From contig JALJCQ010000017.1 in the NCBI GenBank assembly GCA_023091665.1, positions 992,001 through 1,056,000 on the forward strand: a stretch of DNA of 64,000 nt. Direction: 5' to 3'. The position numbers and the translations under genes were made by a program. Shown here in pieces: positions 1-11,700 of the stretch. The notes beneath the pieces were generated by a model. It was not told where the DNA came from. It ran no database searches and worked only from the letters and a program-made list of their open reading frames with translations. The stretch is from Pythium myriotylum. Its lineage: Eukaryota > Oomycota > Peronosporomycetes > Pythiales > Pythiaceae. Within the stretch, counting starts at the first letter, position 1. Every line of letters starts with the position of its first letter.

Positions 1-115
1 GGCTGGAGAAGTGAGTCGTGGTACAAGGCGAAGAAATCAATGAAAGAGTCGTGGAGCCGACACGATGACACTAACTGCTCATCGCTTGGATGTGTCTGCA
101 CTCAACATGCAGAGT

Positions 116-148
116 CTTGGATCGCATGCGTGCTGCATGCGATCCAAG
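116..148. repeat. Inverted repeat, 14-bp perfect arms
   Basis: Arms at 116-129 and 135-148 are perfect reverse complements (left arm CTTGGATCGCATGC) around a 5-base loop. It lies in non-coding sequence. It could be a foldback formed by replication slippage or an RNA hairpin; nothing shows a function. Confidence 0.7.
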
Positions 149-390
149 TCTCAAGTTGTGCTTCTGAAGGCAAAAAAGAATAGACTCTCGAAGCTAGTGT
201 GATGTAGAGGTTCAACCATCATGGCTGCAGTCTCGAATGGGTCAGTTCTGCGCTGCGTGGATCTTTGCCAGCGTTGATTTGAGTTTCGATGAAAGAGCAA
301 GGGTTTCGCGATAATAAAGAGACCTCTCAGAGGATGAGGTTGACGAGGTGGGTTGCTTAAAGAGTTCAGAGACACGGGCGATCTACTCGT

Positions 391-431
391 ATATGGCTAC
401 GACTTGCATAATATGCAAGTCGTAGCCATAT
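391..431. repeat. Near-perfect palindrome, 20-bp arms
   Basis: Arms at 391-410 and 412-431 are perfect reverse complements with a single base between them (left arm ATATGGCTACGACTTGCATA). Such a 41-bp cruciform-capable sequence is unlikely by chance. It is not flanked by an obvious target duplication, so I do not call it a transposon. Confidence 0.8.
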
Positions 432-907
432 AATGTAAATTGACCAAGATGCCTTTGCATAACAATACTTCAAAGTATTATGCAAAAGTATCCAGGTCGC
501 TTTATTGTGCTGCTTACGCGGAAGTCTTCGGGGTTACACGACGCCATTGTCATCGGCCTTGGCATAATTGTTCAGGAGGGATCTTCTCCGACGCCGTTAT
601 AGAGCCAAGCAACGTGCGTGATATTCGTGGCCACGCTAATGCTATTTCTGTCAGAATCAACTCGAGAGATCACACTGTCTTGTGGATGATTATCCGCATT
701 CAGTCTTCGGCGCTTGAAGCTTCTTCTGTGCTCTTTGCAAAGAGACAGATGAGATGCGCGCTGAAAGTAGACAATTCTGCCGTCGACAAACACAATGAAG
801 GCTCACGTTTGACCACAGTGTGGAACACAGGTCACGGTGAAGTCTATTCTTGTGCAGTCGAAATAGAAAGCTGAAGTCGATCAAGTACGCTCCAGGTATT
901 CGGATAC

Positions 908-2682
908 ATGCGTTGGTACCAGGTGCTCCAGTTGGCGTGCAGAGACCAGTTAGATCGCCTCGTCCGCGTATGGGAGCTCTACCAGGTCGAACTCCACGGC
1001 AGCTACTCGCTCGAGCGCCTCCGCGCAGTTTCGCATCATATCAAAACATCATCGCGTGTAAGGAACGTTGCTATGATGATATCGATCCCGCTGCCGTGCC
1101 TTGTGGTCGTTATCGTCTTCGATGTTCTCCCCCTTCGACCAACTTCCCTGCCGTTCTGGAGCCAGACCCCGTGGGTGGTTGTCCGATACTTCTTTCTGAT
1201 GTGCGTGATTGGATTTACGCTTTCTCATCAAATCCGCTCAAGCAGTCCGACTCTGCCACTCTCGATGTCGCGGCAAGCGGCAATCATCTTAGGCTCAGCA
1301 CTGGTCACCTCCGCATTCTTCGTGCTTCTCGCCTCCAATTGGACCTATCCGGTGCCTCTTGCCTTGAATTTCGCCGTGCTCCCGTGGTTGCCAACATTTA
1401 GTGGGCTGCTTTGGTGGAGCTGGAAAAACCACCTGGTATCCGATTCCGTTGCGAGAAACAACTTGAAAAGATACCTCCACGTGTTCGTGGCTCAGGTGGT
1501 CACTTTCATGACGTATACTGCGTTCGTGGTAGCTTTCAAGGCCACACCTGTTGGGTACCAATCATTCGTCTCACTATGCTTTCCAGTCTTGAAGCTGATT
1601 TTCAAGAATTGGGCAAGTCACGGCGTCTACCACATGGAAGATCTCGCGCCGATTCTAATCGTCCTCAACTTTGACGTTTTTCATGCTGTATTCGTGTCTA
1701 CTACGACGCAGCAAGCCGGATCGTGGGGCACAATTGGGGTTATTATGGTGGTCGATGTGGTGCAATCCTTAGTTGCGTACAGAGAAATTGTCGGTATTGT
1801 GCGACAAGTGAACCGATTGGCGGCAACCAGTCAGTCGCCACAGTCTCCGCAGAGAGAGGCTTCCGTGAAGTCGTCAAGACCCATTTCACAGATTGCATCA
1901 GCGCTCGACTACGAACTCAAGGCTGGCCTCGTCGACTTCACGATGCACCTAACCGACACTTGCAAACATTTGCGCGACCACCCACTAGTGAGCCAACCTC
2001 GACATTTGAGGACAAGACCAGAATCAACAAACGCTCGCGTGTTCGTTATGCCAGCAAATCCCATCGAAAATGTTTTTGCACCAGCGTCCCACCTTGCGCG
2101 GTTGCTTACAGAGCGTGAGCAGGCGCAAGTGGACTGCGTCGCGAAAGTTTTGAAGATGCTTCATATGCTCGAATTCTACGTACTTGTTGAGTACATCGAA
2201 GTCGCCGTGGCTGCTGGATACAGTGCGTACTCGTTTTTGCATTGCCAAGCCGATTTGAGTTAACGTTCTATACTCATGCTTTCTACTCAGCCTTGTACAC
2301 ATTTGCGCTGTCATTGTTGCCCAATCATGTCTACTATACCCAAATGAAGCAACTCTCCGACGCCGAGATTGCCGCAACCGCCGTTCGCCTGGCACAGTAC
2401 AGCATGCTTGAATTGCTCTCGTTTGTGGTCTTTTGCGTGGCCGTTGATCGTCAGCTGCAGCACGTGTCAACGACACGCCAATTGGCGTTTGTTCTTCAGC
2501 GGCACTGGAACATCATCCAGCCATCGTTATTGAACTGTGTATTCTTGGCCATGCAGCTGTCGTTCGAGCATTTTGGTTGGTGTCGTCTTTACTTTTTATG
2601 GTTACGTTCGGATGCTGAACAAACTGATGGTGCAGGTCCCGACTACACCTTCAAGTTCGACTGGATGAAACCTGCCTCATGA
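908..2682 (+). CDS. Multi-pass membrane protein, copy 1 (3 exons)
   Basis: I read three exons: 908-2222, 2291-2575 and 2636-2682, giving 548 residues. Both introns are GT-AG (68 and 60 bp) and fall at the same codons as in the paralogue at 29086-30841, whose first exon has exactly the same length (1315 bases). The protein has several hydrophobic segments in two blocks, roughly residues 55-300 and 420-540. The most conserved stretch contains HMEDLAP, followed by a segment rich in VFVSTT. The last residues read PDYTFKFDWMKPAS. I do not recognise the family and assign no transport or signalling role. The ATG at 908 is the first in frame. Without splicing, the frame would end at 2263 and lose the C-terminal hydrophobic helices, so the spliced model is preferred. 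Confidence 0.8.
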
Positions 2683-2842
2683 GAAACTCGCCGGATTTTT
2701 CATGGTTTCGATATACATCACCCAGTTGGTTCCAAAGAATATTCCTCGTACAACTGCCATGAAAGGTCCGTGAGAAAGGGAAGAGAAAAATCGTGGGCCA
2801 GTCTCGAAATGATTTCATTGCTGGACTTGCACCAAGGGAGTG

Positions 2843-4047
2843 ATGGCAACACCGTCTGTGCTTCCCGTGCTCTGGAAGGATGTCGACGCAGAAAGTGCTC
2901 AAGGGATGATAGAGATTGAACCGAGTGATCTGTGTGGACGTCAGCTGGAAAATGTGACTATCAATGCACTGAAGAAGATCTTGAACAAGAAACTGGGGGC
3001 AAAGTTTCAATACTTGGCTTCATCTCGCTGCGTGGAGAAAATTCTTTTCTACGGGGAACAACTCGAAGGCAACCGAACCCTCGGTGCGCTGATACCCGAG
3101 ATGGTGACTGTAGCTCCCAGGCTGATTGTGGTGACTCGGAAGCAACCACAAAATCCGCCAAATATCACCATCGTCGTTAAGACACTGCTAGGGGAGAAAC
3201 TCAATGTCAAGTGTTCCCCTGCAGCTCCGTTAGCGATGTGAAGAGAACACTCGCGAAGTTACGGCACTCTCCGCCTGATCAGCAACGGCTGATTTTCGCG
3301 GGGTTACAACTTGTCGACGACGCTACACTTGATACGTACGGGATTGGAGACCACAGCGTGCTCAACTTGGTGCTTTGTTTGAGGGGAGGGGGCTGCTTGC
3401 CGCAAAAGTTTGCCGACGTTTCAGACAACTCGATTCTCATACCATCGGACTTTTCAACAACTGCACCTATGTGGCTTGTGGCTTCTGAAGGCCTCAATAT
3501 TGAAGGACGTTGCGCAAACAAATTATGCCGTGCGTACAAGCGAATGGTGCTCCACAATAACCATTTCAATTCCTTCAACCTCCACAAGGATCTGGACGTC
3601 CGTTGTCCGATGTGCCGCAATCGTTTCGTTCCACTGACGTGTGGCTTCTACAACTGCGTGTGGAAGTTTGAAGGCGTCCAGTCACAGAGTCAACTGCAGA
3701 TCGGTTCTCCTTGGACAGAAGCCTTCGGTGAGAAGTATCACCAGTTTGACGCCGACGAGAGCCACGGCTCGGTGTTGTGGGATAGCCTGCTGATCGTGGT
3801 CAAGCCTCGCAGTCTTGCCGCTTTAGTTCAGCGTGCAGACGATGTCGGTTCTTGCGCGAAGGTCAAGTTGAACGATTGCGCGATATGCTGGTCTGCGATC
3901 ACGGGCGTCGGCGACGGCTGGCCGATGTTCGCGGAGTGCGGTCACCGATTTCATAGCGCGTGCGAGGAAATCTGGGTCGAGTGGTCGAAGAAAACCCACG
4001 GCTACGCACTCTGTCCCGTCTGTCGCCAGGAATTGAACATTCGCTAA
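2843..4047 (+). pseudogene. UBL-RING protein, one-base frameshift
   Basis: This is a member of the local ubiquitin-like/RING family. The first frame runs from the ATG at 2843 through the N-terminal domain and the start of the ubiquitin-like domain, then stops at 3239-3241. The rest (ubiquitin-like end with CLRGGG, Cys-rich middle with GLNIEGRC and CGFYNC, then a RING-H2 with all eight ligands) continues in another frame to 4047. Comparison with the paralogue at 4378-5577 places the break at the four-C run 3216-3219; one extra C would join the frames. Everything else is intact, including the RING, so this is either a very young pseudogene or a base-calling error in a homopolymer. It lies 160 bp after the membrane protein gene on the same strand. 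Confidence 0.75.
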
Positions 4048-4377
4048 GTAGCAATGTGCCCTGAGACGTGAGTGGATTGAGCTTCAGCCGTGGACATCCG
4101 CTCACAACAAGAATGCTTGGTTTGAGATGTGCTTGATGAGGAATTCATTTCTTTTCAGCCAATTAATGCTTGCTTATTTCCATTTTAAACCAATCAACAT
4201 AAAGCTGCCGAAGCTAACCCAAACCACATTGCTTTGGAAGTGTTGTGCAGTTGGCATAATAATATTATGCCAACTGATATGTGGTTCGTCGCTCCAACCG
4301 CCTGGAAAGAGCTGTGCGACAGGGACAGAAAACCTCGCGACTACTTCGCTCCATTCTTCGATTTGGGCTCCAGACCG
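4048..4377. other. Intergenic spacer with hairpin
   Basis: This 330-bp gap separates two same-strand RING family genes. It is AT-richer than its neighbours and contains the inverted repeat at 4248-4276. The reading frame of the next gene is open upstream of 4378, but that part has no counterpart in the paralogues, so I treat it as leader. Confidence 0.5.
4248..4276. repeat. Inverted repeat, 13-bp arms
   Basis: Arms at 4248-4260 and 4264-4276 are perfect reverse complements (left arm CAGTTGGCATAAT) around AAT. Partly complementary sequence extends further out (AACCACAT near 4222 and ATGTGGTT near 4279), suggesting a longer imperfect hairpin in the 5' region of the next gene. Confidence 0.7.
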
Positions 4378-5577
4378 ATGACGGTGTCAATAGTGGTCCC
4401 GATCTTCTGGAAAGACGCTGCCTCGCCTTGCGTTCGCGGGGTTCTCGAGATCGATGCGAGCGATCTACACGGCTGTGAGTTGCAAAACGTGACTGTGAAA
4501 GCGCTAAAGGAACTTTTGAATGAGAAGCTGGAAATGCTATCTCCGTGGAACTCAACGACTATTCGCCAAGTTGCCAAGATCCTCTTCTATGGGGACGTTT
4601 TGATGGAGTATCGAACTCTGGGTGCGCTCATCCCCGAAATGGCGAGCGCAGCCCCCCGGTTGGTCGTAACGACACGAAAGGAGCGACGCAGGAAGAGTGG
4701 TATGTCGATTGTGATCAAGATGCCTAGTGGGGAGAAGATGTCAGTCAACTGCGTTCCAGATGACACGATTCGTAACCTCAAGAAGAAGATCATGAAGGTT
4801 GAGGATATTCCAGTGGATGAACAACGGCTCATTTTCGGAGGAAAGAACCTCGTGGACTGTTCTACTCTTGACGCAATCAACATTCAGCAACAAAGCGTGT
4901 TGTACTTGGCGACAAGTTTCGATGGTGGATCATGCACACCGCAACCATTCGCAAACGTGTCGGATGACTCAATTCTCATGTTACATGATTTTTCGCCGAC
5001 TGCACCGACCTGGCGTATTGTAAGCAAGGGCCTGAACATCGAAGGTCGCTGTACCAACCCCGGATGCCGTGCGTTCAAGCACATGGTGATCCATCGCCTC
5101 CGCTTCAACTCGTTCAATCTTATGCAGGACACCCACGTGTACTGCCCCAAGTGTTACTGGCCTTTCAAACCGCTGACGTGTGGATTTTACGACTGCGTGT
5201 GGAAATTTGACGGCATCCACACTGGGAATCGAATGCAACTCAGCTCGCCGTGGCGGGAGGCATTTGGCGAGAAATACCACCGCTTCAATGCTGACGAAAG
5301 CCACGGCTCAGTATCGTGGGATAGCCTCTTGATCCTGGCGAAACCGCGTGAGATGAAAGCCATGGTGCATCTCACGAAACAGGTTTGTAGAGACAAAGAC
5401 GAGTATTTGTCTAGCTGCATGATTTGCTGGTTTCCGTTTGCTTCCATCGGTGGTCAGGATTGCGCGACGACAACTTGCGGTCATCGATTCCATGGTGGAT
5501 GCATGAATGAGTGGGCTGTATGGTCGCGAGATAACCACGGATACACAAGCTGCCCCATGTGCCGTAAGGTTTTGTGA
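4378..5577 (+). CDS. Ubiquitin-like/RING-H2 protein (E3 ligase-like)
   Basis: This 399-residue protein has the family's four parts in order: an N-terminal domain (about 1-100, starting with a V.IFWKD motif), a ubiquitin-like domain (about 105-180), a Cys-rich region with [12 protein letters not shown] and CGFYDC (about 215-280), and a C-terminal RING-H2. The RING keeps the C3H2C3 ligands: CMIC, then CGHRFHGGC, then CPMC. RING-H2 proteins typically act as E3 ubiquitin ligases by binding an E2; that role is inferred here. The ubiquitin-like domain ends in a degenerate DGG rather than RGG, so processing after it is unlikely. I chose the ATG at 4378 because it aligns with the starts of the paralogues; the frame is open further up to 4234 without similarity. 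It lies tail-to-tail with the decayed copy at 5705-6930. Confidence 0.85.
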   Translation: MTVSIVVPIFWKDAASPCVRGVLEIDASDLHGCELQNVTVKALKELLNEKLEMLSPWNSTTIRQVAKILFYGDVLMEYRTLGALIPEMASAAPRLVVTTRKERRRKSGMSIVIKMPSGEKMSVNCVPDDTIRNLKKKIMKVEDIPVDEQRLIFGGKNLVDCSTLDAINIQQQSVLYLATSFDGGSCTPQPFANVSDDSILMLHDFSPTAPTWRIVSKGLNIEGRCTNPGCRAFKHMVIHRLRFNSFNLMQDTHVYCPKCYWPFKPLTCGFYDCVWKFDGIHTGNRMQLSSPWREAFGEKYHRFNADESHGSVSWDSLLILAKPREMKAMVHLTKQVCRDKDEYLSSCMICWFPFASIGGQDCATTTCGHRFHGGCMNEWAVWSRDNHGYTSCPMCRKVL

Positions 5578-5704
5578 TCTTGCCGTGTGTTGAACGTCGA
5601 CTATCACTCGGTCGTTTCGAAAAATCCAATCGTCTTCGTAAATTTCAAACATCTCTATTTTTGCTATTGCCACTTACATTCGTCTCGGATCTCGGCTTCT
5701 CTAC

Positions 5705-6930
5705 TCACAGATCTTTGCGACAGACTGAGCAACATCGGCGACTCCCATTTGCTGCGCACCACTTGCTCCACTCGATTGCACACGTCGAGTGTAACGCGAG
5801 TGACCGCACGCTGTTGTCGTCGTGTTTTCTCGTGGTAGCGGAGCCATCTTCGACCAGCAGATCCCACACGTATCGTCTGTCGTCTCGATGTCCTTATCTT
5901 CTCCTCGTTTGTCGTTGAAAGCGTACGCAATAGGCCACACTGCGACCAAGACCTCCTGCCACTCGTCGGGTTTGAAGAGCTCGTCTCTCTGAAAACGGCG
6001 GAACTTCTCCCCGCGAGCTTCTTTCCACGGTGTGCTAAAATAGGATCCATCGGATTTTTTCACACCTTCGAGCTTCCACTGGCAGTCATAAAAACCACAC
6101 CCAGTAGGAGTCACTGTCCCTTTGCACGTAGGGCACTCAAAATCGCGAAATGGACTGAACGTTCCCGATGCGCACCAGCGAATCACGCTCTTGTCAAATG
6201 ATGCACACGACACGTTCTTGCAGGTGCCTTCGAAGCTGAAGCCCTTCACGCACTCACGCCACAGTGGAATCGCATAGGACTCGGGAACGGTCACTATGGT
6301 GAGCCCTTCGTCGAAGGGATCGTCCTCTGAGTAATCTGCGCTGTTCCGAATTGTGATGATCTTGTCCGCCGCGTCGATAATCTTCCACCCCATAAACCGA
6401 CTGCGCCTTCCCATTTCAAACGTGAGGACGAGCTTGGAGCCGTCTTGAATTCCTAGAGCAGTCAATGGCTGGCTGCCGTCTGCGAGCAGGAACGGACGAC
6501 CTCCCTTAGGAGGCGCAAAACAAAGCCGCTGCATCTCGACTGGCATCCCGTCTTCTCGATAGATTCGCTCTTTGAGGTGGCCTACGGTGTCTGTGTCAGC
6601 GCACTCAACCTCGAAGATCATGTTTGAGAGTTTATCGACAGTTAGCTTCATGGCATTGTACAGAAGCGGCCAGGTCCGTGTCGTCGCGACCAGTCGAGGA
6701 CTATCGCTGGTTGCATCAAGGTGAACTTGGCTTAATGGGTGGGTTACCACAAGGCGGCTACCGTTGAGCAATATATCGACGACTGTCCGCTCGACTAGCT
6801 CATCCTCCTTTCGTGCGAGACGGAGTTTGCTGTTGAGCACGTCAATGAGATCTTCTGATAAAGCCGGTAATGCCGGAGACATCAGCGTCTTTCCAGGCCA
6901 CGTGAATAGCTTTGGTCGCGAGGGTATCTT
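5705..6930 (-). pseudogene. UBL-RING protein, degraded copy
   Basis: This minus-strand member of the same family is broken at both ends. At the N-terminus the conserved VAWKDADVSGITGFI lies in one frame, while the continuation (SEDLIDVLNSKL) lies in another, with the intervening stretch of the paralogues missing (around 6850-6885). No ATG precedes the conserved part in its own frame. At the C-terminus the RING starts normally (CGICW and later ACGH), but an apparent two-base CG duplication near 5795-5798 shifts the frame and the open frame ends at 5701. In the alternative frame the rest of a RING (TCAIEWSKWC, then CSVCRKDL and a stop at 5705-5707) is readable. Its middle region is also more divergent than that of the intact copies. 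Confidence 0.7.
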
Positions 6931-7231
6931 CGGTGTACCACTTGAACCTCGGTGAGGCGAACACAAAATGTGCGCTAATTGGGCAAAGTGGCGCAGAAGT
7001 GCAGTCGTCCTCAGGACTGAACAACTGATCTAAGGACGATTGCTTATACGATGGAGGTATAGAGCACACCCCGGGTTCTGATCCGTCGTGTTTGAATGAC
7101 AACTAGAGGCAGTCATAAACACGACAATAGCAAGTAGGACCTGGTTACTCTTCAGCATGTACATCCATACGAAGCTGTTCAGATGGATATTCTCATAAAT
7201 CAATGCTGACTTTTCAGCGTAAAGAACCAGC

Positions 7232-8623
7232 TCACAAACGCTCTCGGCATATCGGGCACGTCGTTTGCGCGACTTTACACAGAGACCATGTCGACCACTC
7301 GTTGAGGCAGTCGGTGTGAAAGCTGTGGCCACAATGAGTTGTGCTTATGGTCTCGCTCGTCACCAGTTCATGCGTGGCAGCCGTGTCTGTGTCATAATCA
7401 CGAGCAGCGCCAGTTGAGAAGAAGCTGCCAAACCACCCAAAAATGCGGCTAGAGATTGATCTAGACGTTCGAAAATCGCGGCTAGAGATCGATCGAGACG
7501 CTCGATCATCTTCGTCATTCCAGCGAACCCCATCATCCTGTGTGGCAAAACCAAACTCGGCCCGACATATTGCGCACACGTCGTCGGGTTTGACCGCAGA
7601 ATCAACCAGAGGCTGGACGGTCTTTGCTGGCGCCGCTTCCTTCCTCGCTTTGACCACGATCAGCAGGCTCTCCCACGAGACCGTTCCTCCCTTCGCATCG
7701 AGCCTGAAGCGGTGATACTTCTGCCCGTACGCTTCTTTCCACACGCTGCCTTTGAGCCTCCCGCAAGACTGGACGCCTTCAAACTTCCACGTGCAGTTGT
7801 AGAATCCACAAGTGAGTGGCTGGATTTTGGAGTTACACAATGGACACGCAACGTTCGTGTCTCTGATCAGGTTGAACGAATGCCAGCCGTTCCGGTGGAT
7901 GACCACTTTCCCGTACGCACGACACGACCGCCGGTTGCAATAGCCTTCGATATTGAGACCTTTTCCGCACCTACGCCATGTAGGGAGATAATCGGAATAT
8001 TGCGTCGGTACCACAATTGAATCATCCGAGACATCCACGAACGGCTGCGGACACCATCCGCCGCCGCGATTGCGTTGGACCAAGCGGATTGTGGCTTCCG
8101 CAGCCACCTCATAGTCGGCAAGAGTTCGGTCGCCCTCAAGTTGCTTTCCAGCAAAAATCAGACGCTGCACATCCTTCGGTATACCTTCGAGATTAGTGAT
8201 CTTTTCCATAACGTCGCTCACCAAGCCATGAAGCGTGCACCGGACAGAGAACCTTTTGCCCGTCAGCGTTTCTATCCACACCCTGTCGTCTTCTGACGCG
8301 CACGCATGGACGCGTCTGACGTGCGCGCATGGACGCGTCGTCGCCACGAGTCGCGGACGAGTACTCGTTGACATCTCGAGAACGAGCTCGTCGAGCAAGC
8401 GGGTGTGCTGCAGCGGAGTTCCGTAGAGCAAGATACTGCTCACGCGACGCACCGTCTGAGACGCCGGAGGTGCCAGTTGCAGCAGCTTGGCGTTGAGTGT
8501 ATCTACGAGCGACGCGACCGTCGCGCCGTCGGGCAGATCGCGCCGTGGTTCGATGGTCACGACGCCGCCGACGCGCATGGCGTCGGTGTCAATCCAAAGC
8601 ACACGCAGCTCACTCGACGCCAT
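7232..8623 (-). CDS. Ubiquitin-like/RING-H2 protein with RING insertion
   Basis: This 463-residue member has an N-terminal domain (starting [10 protein letters not shown]), a ubiquitin-like domain ending in NRGGG, the Cys-rich middle ([18 protein letters not shown]) and a C-terminal RING-H2. Unlike its paralogues, the RING carries about 65 extra residues between its first Cys pair (CAIC) and the CGHSFHTDC part. This insertion is Ser/Arg/Asp-rich and includes two tandem 11-residue units with SRSISSR (33-bp repeat around 7446-7510). All eight zinc ligands are present. The start at 8623 aligns with the paralogues; the frame is open further up, but into the divergent neighbour. It is head-to-head with the Roco gene at 8734, with 110 bp between start codons. 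An E3 ligase role is inferred from the RING. Confidence 0.85.
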   Translation of the reverse strand: MASSELRVLWIDTDAMRVGGVVTIEPRRDLPDGATVASLVDTLNAKLLQLAPPASQTVRRVSSILLYGTPLQHTRLLDELVLEMSTSTRPRLVATTRPCAHVRRVHACASEDDRVWIETLTGKRFSVRCTLHGLVSDVMEKITNLEGIPKDVQRLIFAGKQLEGDRTLADYEVAAEATIRLVQRNRGGGWCPQPFVDVSDDSIVVPTQYSDYLPTWRRCGKGLNIEGYCNRRSCRAYGKVVIHRNGWHSFNLIRDTNVACPLCNSKIQPLTCGFYNCTWKFEGVQSCGRLKGSVWKEAYGQKYHRFRLDAKGGTVSWESLLIVVKARKEAAPAKTVQPLVDSAVKPDDVCAICRAEFGFATQDDGVRWNDEDDRASRSISSRDFRTSRSISSRIFGWFGSFFSTGAARDYDTDTAATHELVTSETISTTHCGHSFHTDCLNEWSTWSLCKVAQTTCPICRERL

Positions 8624-8733
8624 CGAGATTATGTGGAAGGAAGAGTGGAATGCTCGTTGAGAGAAATGTCGGTGGATGTGTTCAGTTCGGCAAGTGAGAC
8701 GTGAGATCGCCATTATATAGAAGATTAGCTGAA
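8624..8733. promoter_or_regulatory. Shared divergent promoter region
   Basis: Only 110 bp separate the start codons of the minus-strand RING gene (8623) and the plus-strand Roco gene (8734), so both must use this interval, and possibly each other's first codons, for initiation. An AT-rich TTATATAG lies at about 8713-8720. Co-regulation of the pair is an inference from the geometry. A decayed duplicate of the same head-to-head pair at 12.7-14.5 kb supports the view that the two genes move as a unit. Confidence 0.5.
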
Positions 8734-11700
8734 ATGGAATCCACTTTCCTCTCCTCACAAGGGTTCCCGAAAGGGGGAACAAAGCCACAGAGGATGGAGA
8801 TCCCAACGAGCGTGCGCGACTTGGTGCGCGACTTCCGCGAGCCGTTCTCGCCGGAGGAGGAGGCCCGCTTGACCCGACTGCAGCATGCTCACGACAGATT
8901 CCTTGTGCTCATGGAAGGCTTCCAAGAGCAGGCCACGGGGACTGACTCGAACAACGTGAGCCCGGACGTGCGGATGAAGTACCACGAGCTGCGGATCCAA
9001 ATGTTCCAGGACTGGCGCACGAAGGTGATGGAATACTTCTTTGGTAGTTCGCCATCGTCGAATGACGAGGAAGACGCGCTCAACTCCCTTCTAGAAAAGT
9101 GCGCACAGACGTGCCGAAGCGAGAGGGCGCCCGTACAGGAATTCCTGGGGCACTTTATGGGCGACGAGCGCGAAACCGGAGACACATCAACACGGGAAGA
9201 TCTTAAGAAGCCAGTGCCACCGATCGACTCCTTCAACGTGCGCGGCGTCGGCTCCTTAGCGGATGCGCTTATTCTTGCGCAGCGCCTCGTCCCGTTGACC
9301 AAAGAAGCGAATAGTCTTTTTCACACAGTGCTGGGGCGTTTTGAAGCAGCGAAGGAAGCGGTAAAGAGCGACGAGGAAGTCTCCGAGTTGGTCAATGCGT
9401 TGGAGTCGTTCATATTGATACTGTCGTCGTACAGCCGTTTCTCGCTGGCTTGCAGAGTAGTGCAGTACGCAAAAATCGATCTACAGCTCTGGCGCGTGCA
9501 CGAGGCGCTTGATCGAATATCCTGTAACGGTAAGACTGCGTGGATAGAGCAACTAGATGATGAGTTGCAGCATCACGGGCGCGCGTTGAAGGAGATCGTC
9601 CAAGACTCATCGGCTCTGCGCCGCGAGATTGAGGGAGTTCGTGCCTTTCGTGAAGCTGTGGTGGTTCTCAGGCACGAACTAGCACGAAGAGGCACAACCC
9701 AACCCAACCATCTCGCAAAGGAACAAACATTGCTTCGGCTTCATGAGCAAGGGGAGATCTACTTCTTCGTCAGTACCGGGCACTGGAGCATTCATGAAGA
9801 TCTGGTGATTCTCAGTCCAAAGCTACTCGCCGATCTTGTCTATGGTGTTATTGATGCCATCAAAAAAGAAGGCAAGCCGTTGCAGCTGACAAGTGTGGCA
9901 GGATTTGGGAAGCTAAACGACGAGGTGTTGTTGCTGCTAAATCGCTTACTGCGATGTTTAAATATTGCGTATCCCGACCATGCAGGCGAGCTTCTACCCA
10001 CCTCGCGACTGGTAGTTCCAGCAGGGATGAGGACTTCGAGCTGCTATCCAACGACGCCAACGGAGATCTCAATCGTTAGGAAGTACCACATCGCAGTAAG
10101 TCCGCCGCAAAGTGTCGCTGCCCTGCTTCCTGTGGTTTTGCATTCACCTACAATGCACCCAGTTTCATTGGCTGACATGATTGAGATTCGGCTACAAAAT
10201 GTGCCCGTATTTCGAGTGTTCTGTAAACAAAAGGATAGTGGTGGAATGGACATCGAGATCGGTACGATACTTGTGAATGATAATGGACCAAGGCAGCCTC
10301 TACCGTCACTGCTCTGCTTTAAAGAGTTGTGTGCGGCTATTTCGAAGCTGTGGAAGAGCGTGCTGCCGGGTCTGTTCGCCAAGCACTCAGATGGGTGGTG
10401 GCTTGAAGACTGGGCGTTCGAAGAGATGTCAAGGATGGATGGAACAGATATTGGCATCATTGGGCCGACACTGTGCATCACACCAATATGCGTGGTCGGG
10501 TCTCGTAGTGTAGGGAAGACCAGTCTCAGCAAGTCTCTGACACACAATTGGCCGTCTCTGGACCACAAGAAGGATCACAAGATCGCAGTGAACATTTATT
10601 CTGCATCATTTATCGAGTTGCAACCCCGAAGCCATGAAGGTTTGCGGCATGTGGTGAAGTTTTGTGATTACGAAGGAGACGGCGATTTGCAGTCGATTCA
10701 ACAAGTATTTTACACGAAGTCGTCGGTGTACTTCATTTGTATCGACCAACAAGCGTACACAGCGGCATATGAGCAGGCAATTTTTCTGACAGACAATGAC
10801 GAGGAAGTTGATGCTAAACTCGTACAGTTCGTAGCAGAGAAAGTGATGGAATATTTTGAAACTATCACGAGCATCCGACCCAACGCCACTCTTGTTCTGG
10901 TAGGAACCAAAATCGACAAGTTGAAGGGAAATCAATTTCGACTAGACAAGATGAGGAAGGACATGGCGGAACGAATCGATCACTGGTTTCTTCGTTTTAT
11001 TCGAGACTGTCAGAAATGCCGCGAAACTGTGGAGCTTAGCTGGTCCGATAACTCGGAGGCATTGGTGCAGGTGTTGGATAATCGAGCCCGAAGCCTGAAG
11101 GAAAAACGCTGCAAATGGAGAGATCATGCATGGATTGGCGTGAGCTGTGCATCTGAGGAATCGGTGGCATTTGCCCAACGTGTTATCAGAGATTTGGTCA
11201 TCCGGAGCCAAGCACGGGCAATAATGCCGAAGGCATACACCACGTTGTTTGCAGAGTTCAAGCGTCGTCGCGCAACCCTCGGTGATAGCCCTTCCCGGAT
11301 CGAACGACTGGCAGTCCCGTTCCATCAAGTCTGTAGCAGCTTCCTCTCTTCCATAGAACAGACACTCACTAACGTAAATCCAAGTGTAAGGACAAGGGGA
11401 CTTAACGAAGTCTCTAACTTCAACACAAGCACATGGAGAAGGGGAAATGTCGAAGTCGAACTTCAACCTGCAGCCTTCTTGTCACTGTTACGAGCTGTTG
11501 GAGAAGTCATGAAGTTTGAAGATCTTCACGTCCCAGACCTGGAGCAGGACGTTATTATTCTTGATCCGCAACTTATCGTTGAGCACATGAGGGTCATCGT
11601 CATGGACGATAAGGCAGTCGGCGAGGTCCTTCCTCACAATATCTTACGATCCCTTCCGCTGTGGAAACAATCAACAACACCAAAGAGGAAACTTGCCTGG

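Larger units (their letters stand above)
1..907. other. Intergenic, no supported gene
   Basis: I see no convincing coding region here. The short open frames overlap on both strands and lack recognisable protein patterns. The stretch holds two tight inverted repeats, listed separately (116-148 and 391-431). The sequence just upstream of 908 must contain the promoter and 5' leader of the first membrane protein gene, but I cannot point to a specific element. Confidence 0.5.

Noticed and set aside
2223..2290. In-frame stop of the first membrane protein at 2261-2263 as a true C-terminus
   Set aside because: The same position in the paralogue also has a GT-AG intron, and the downstream exon continues the homologous hydrophobic protein.
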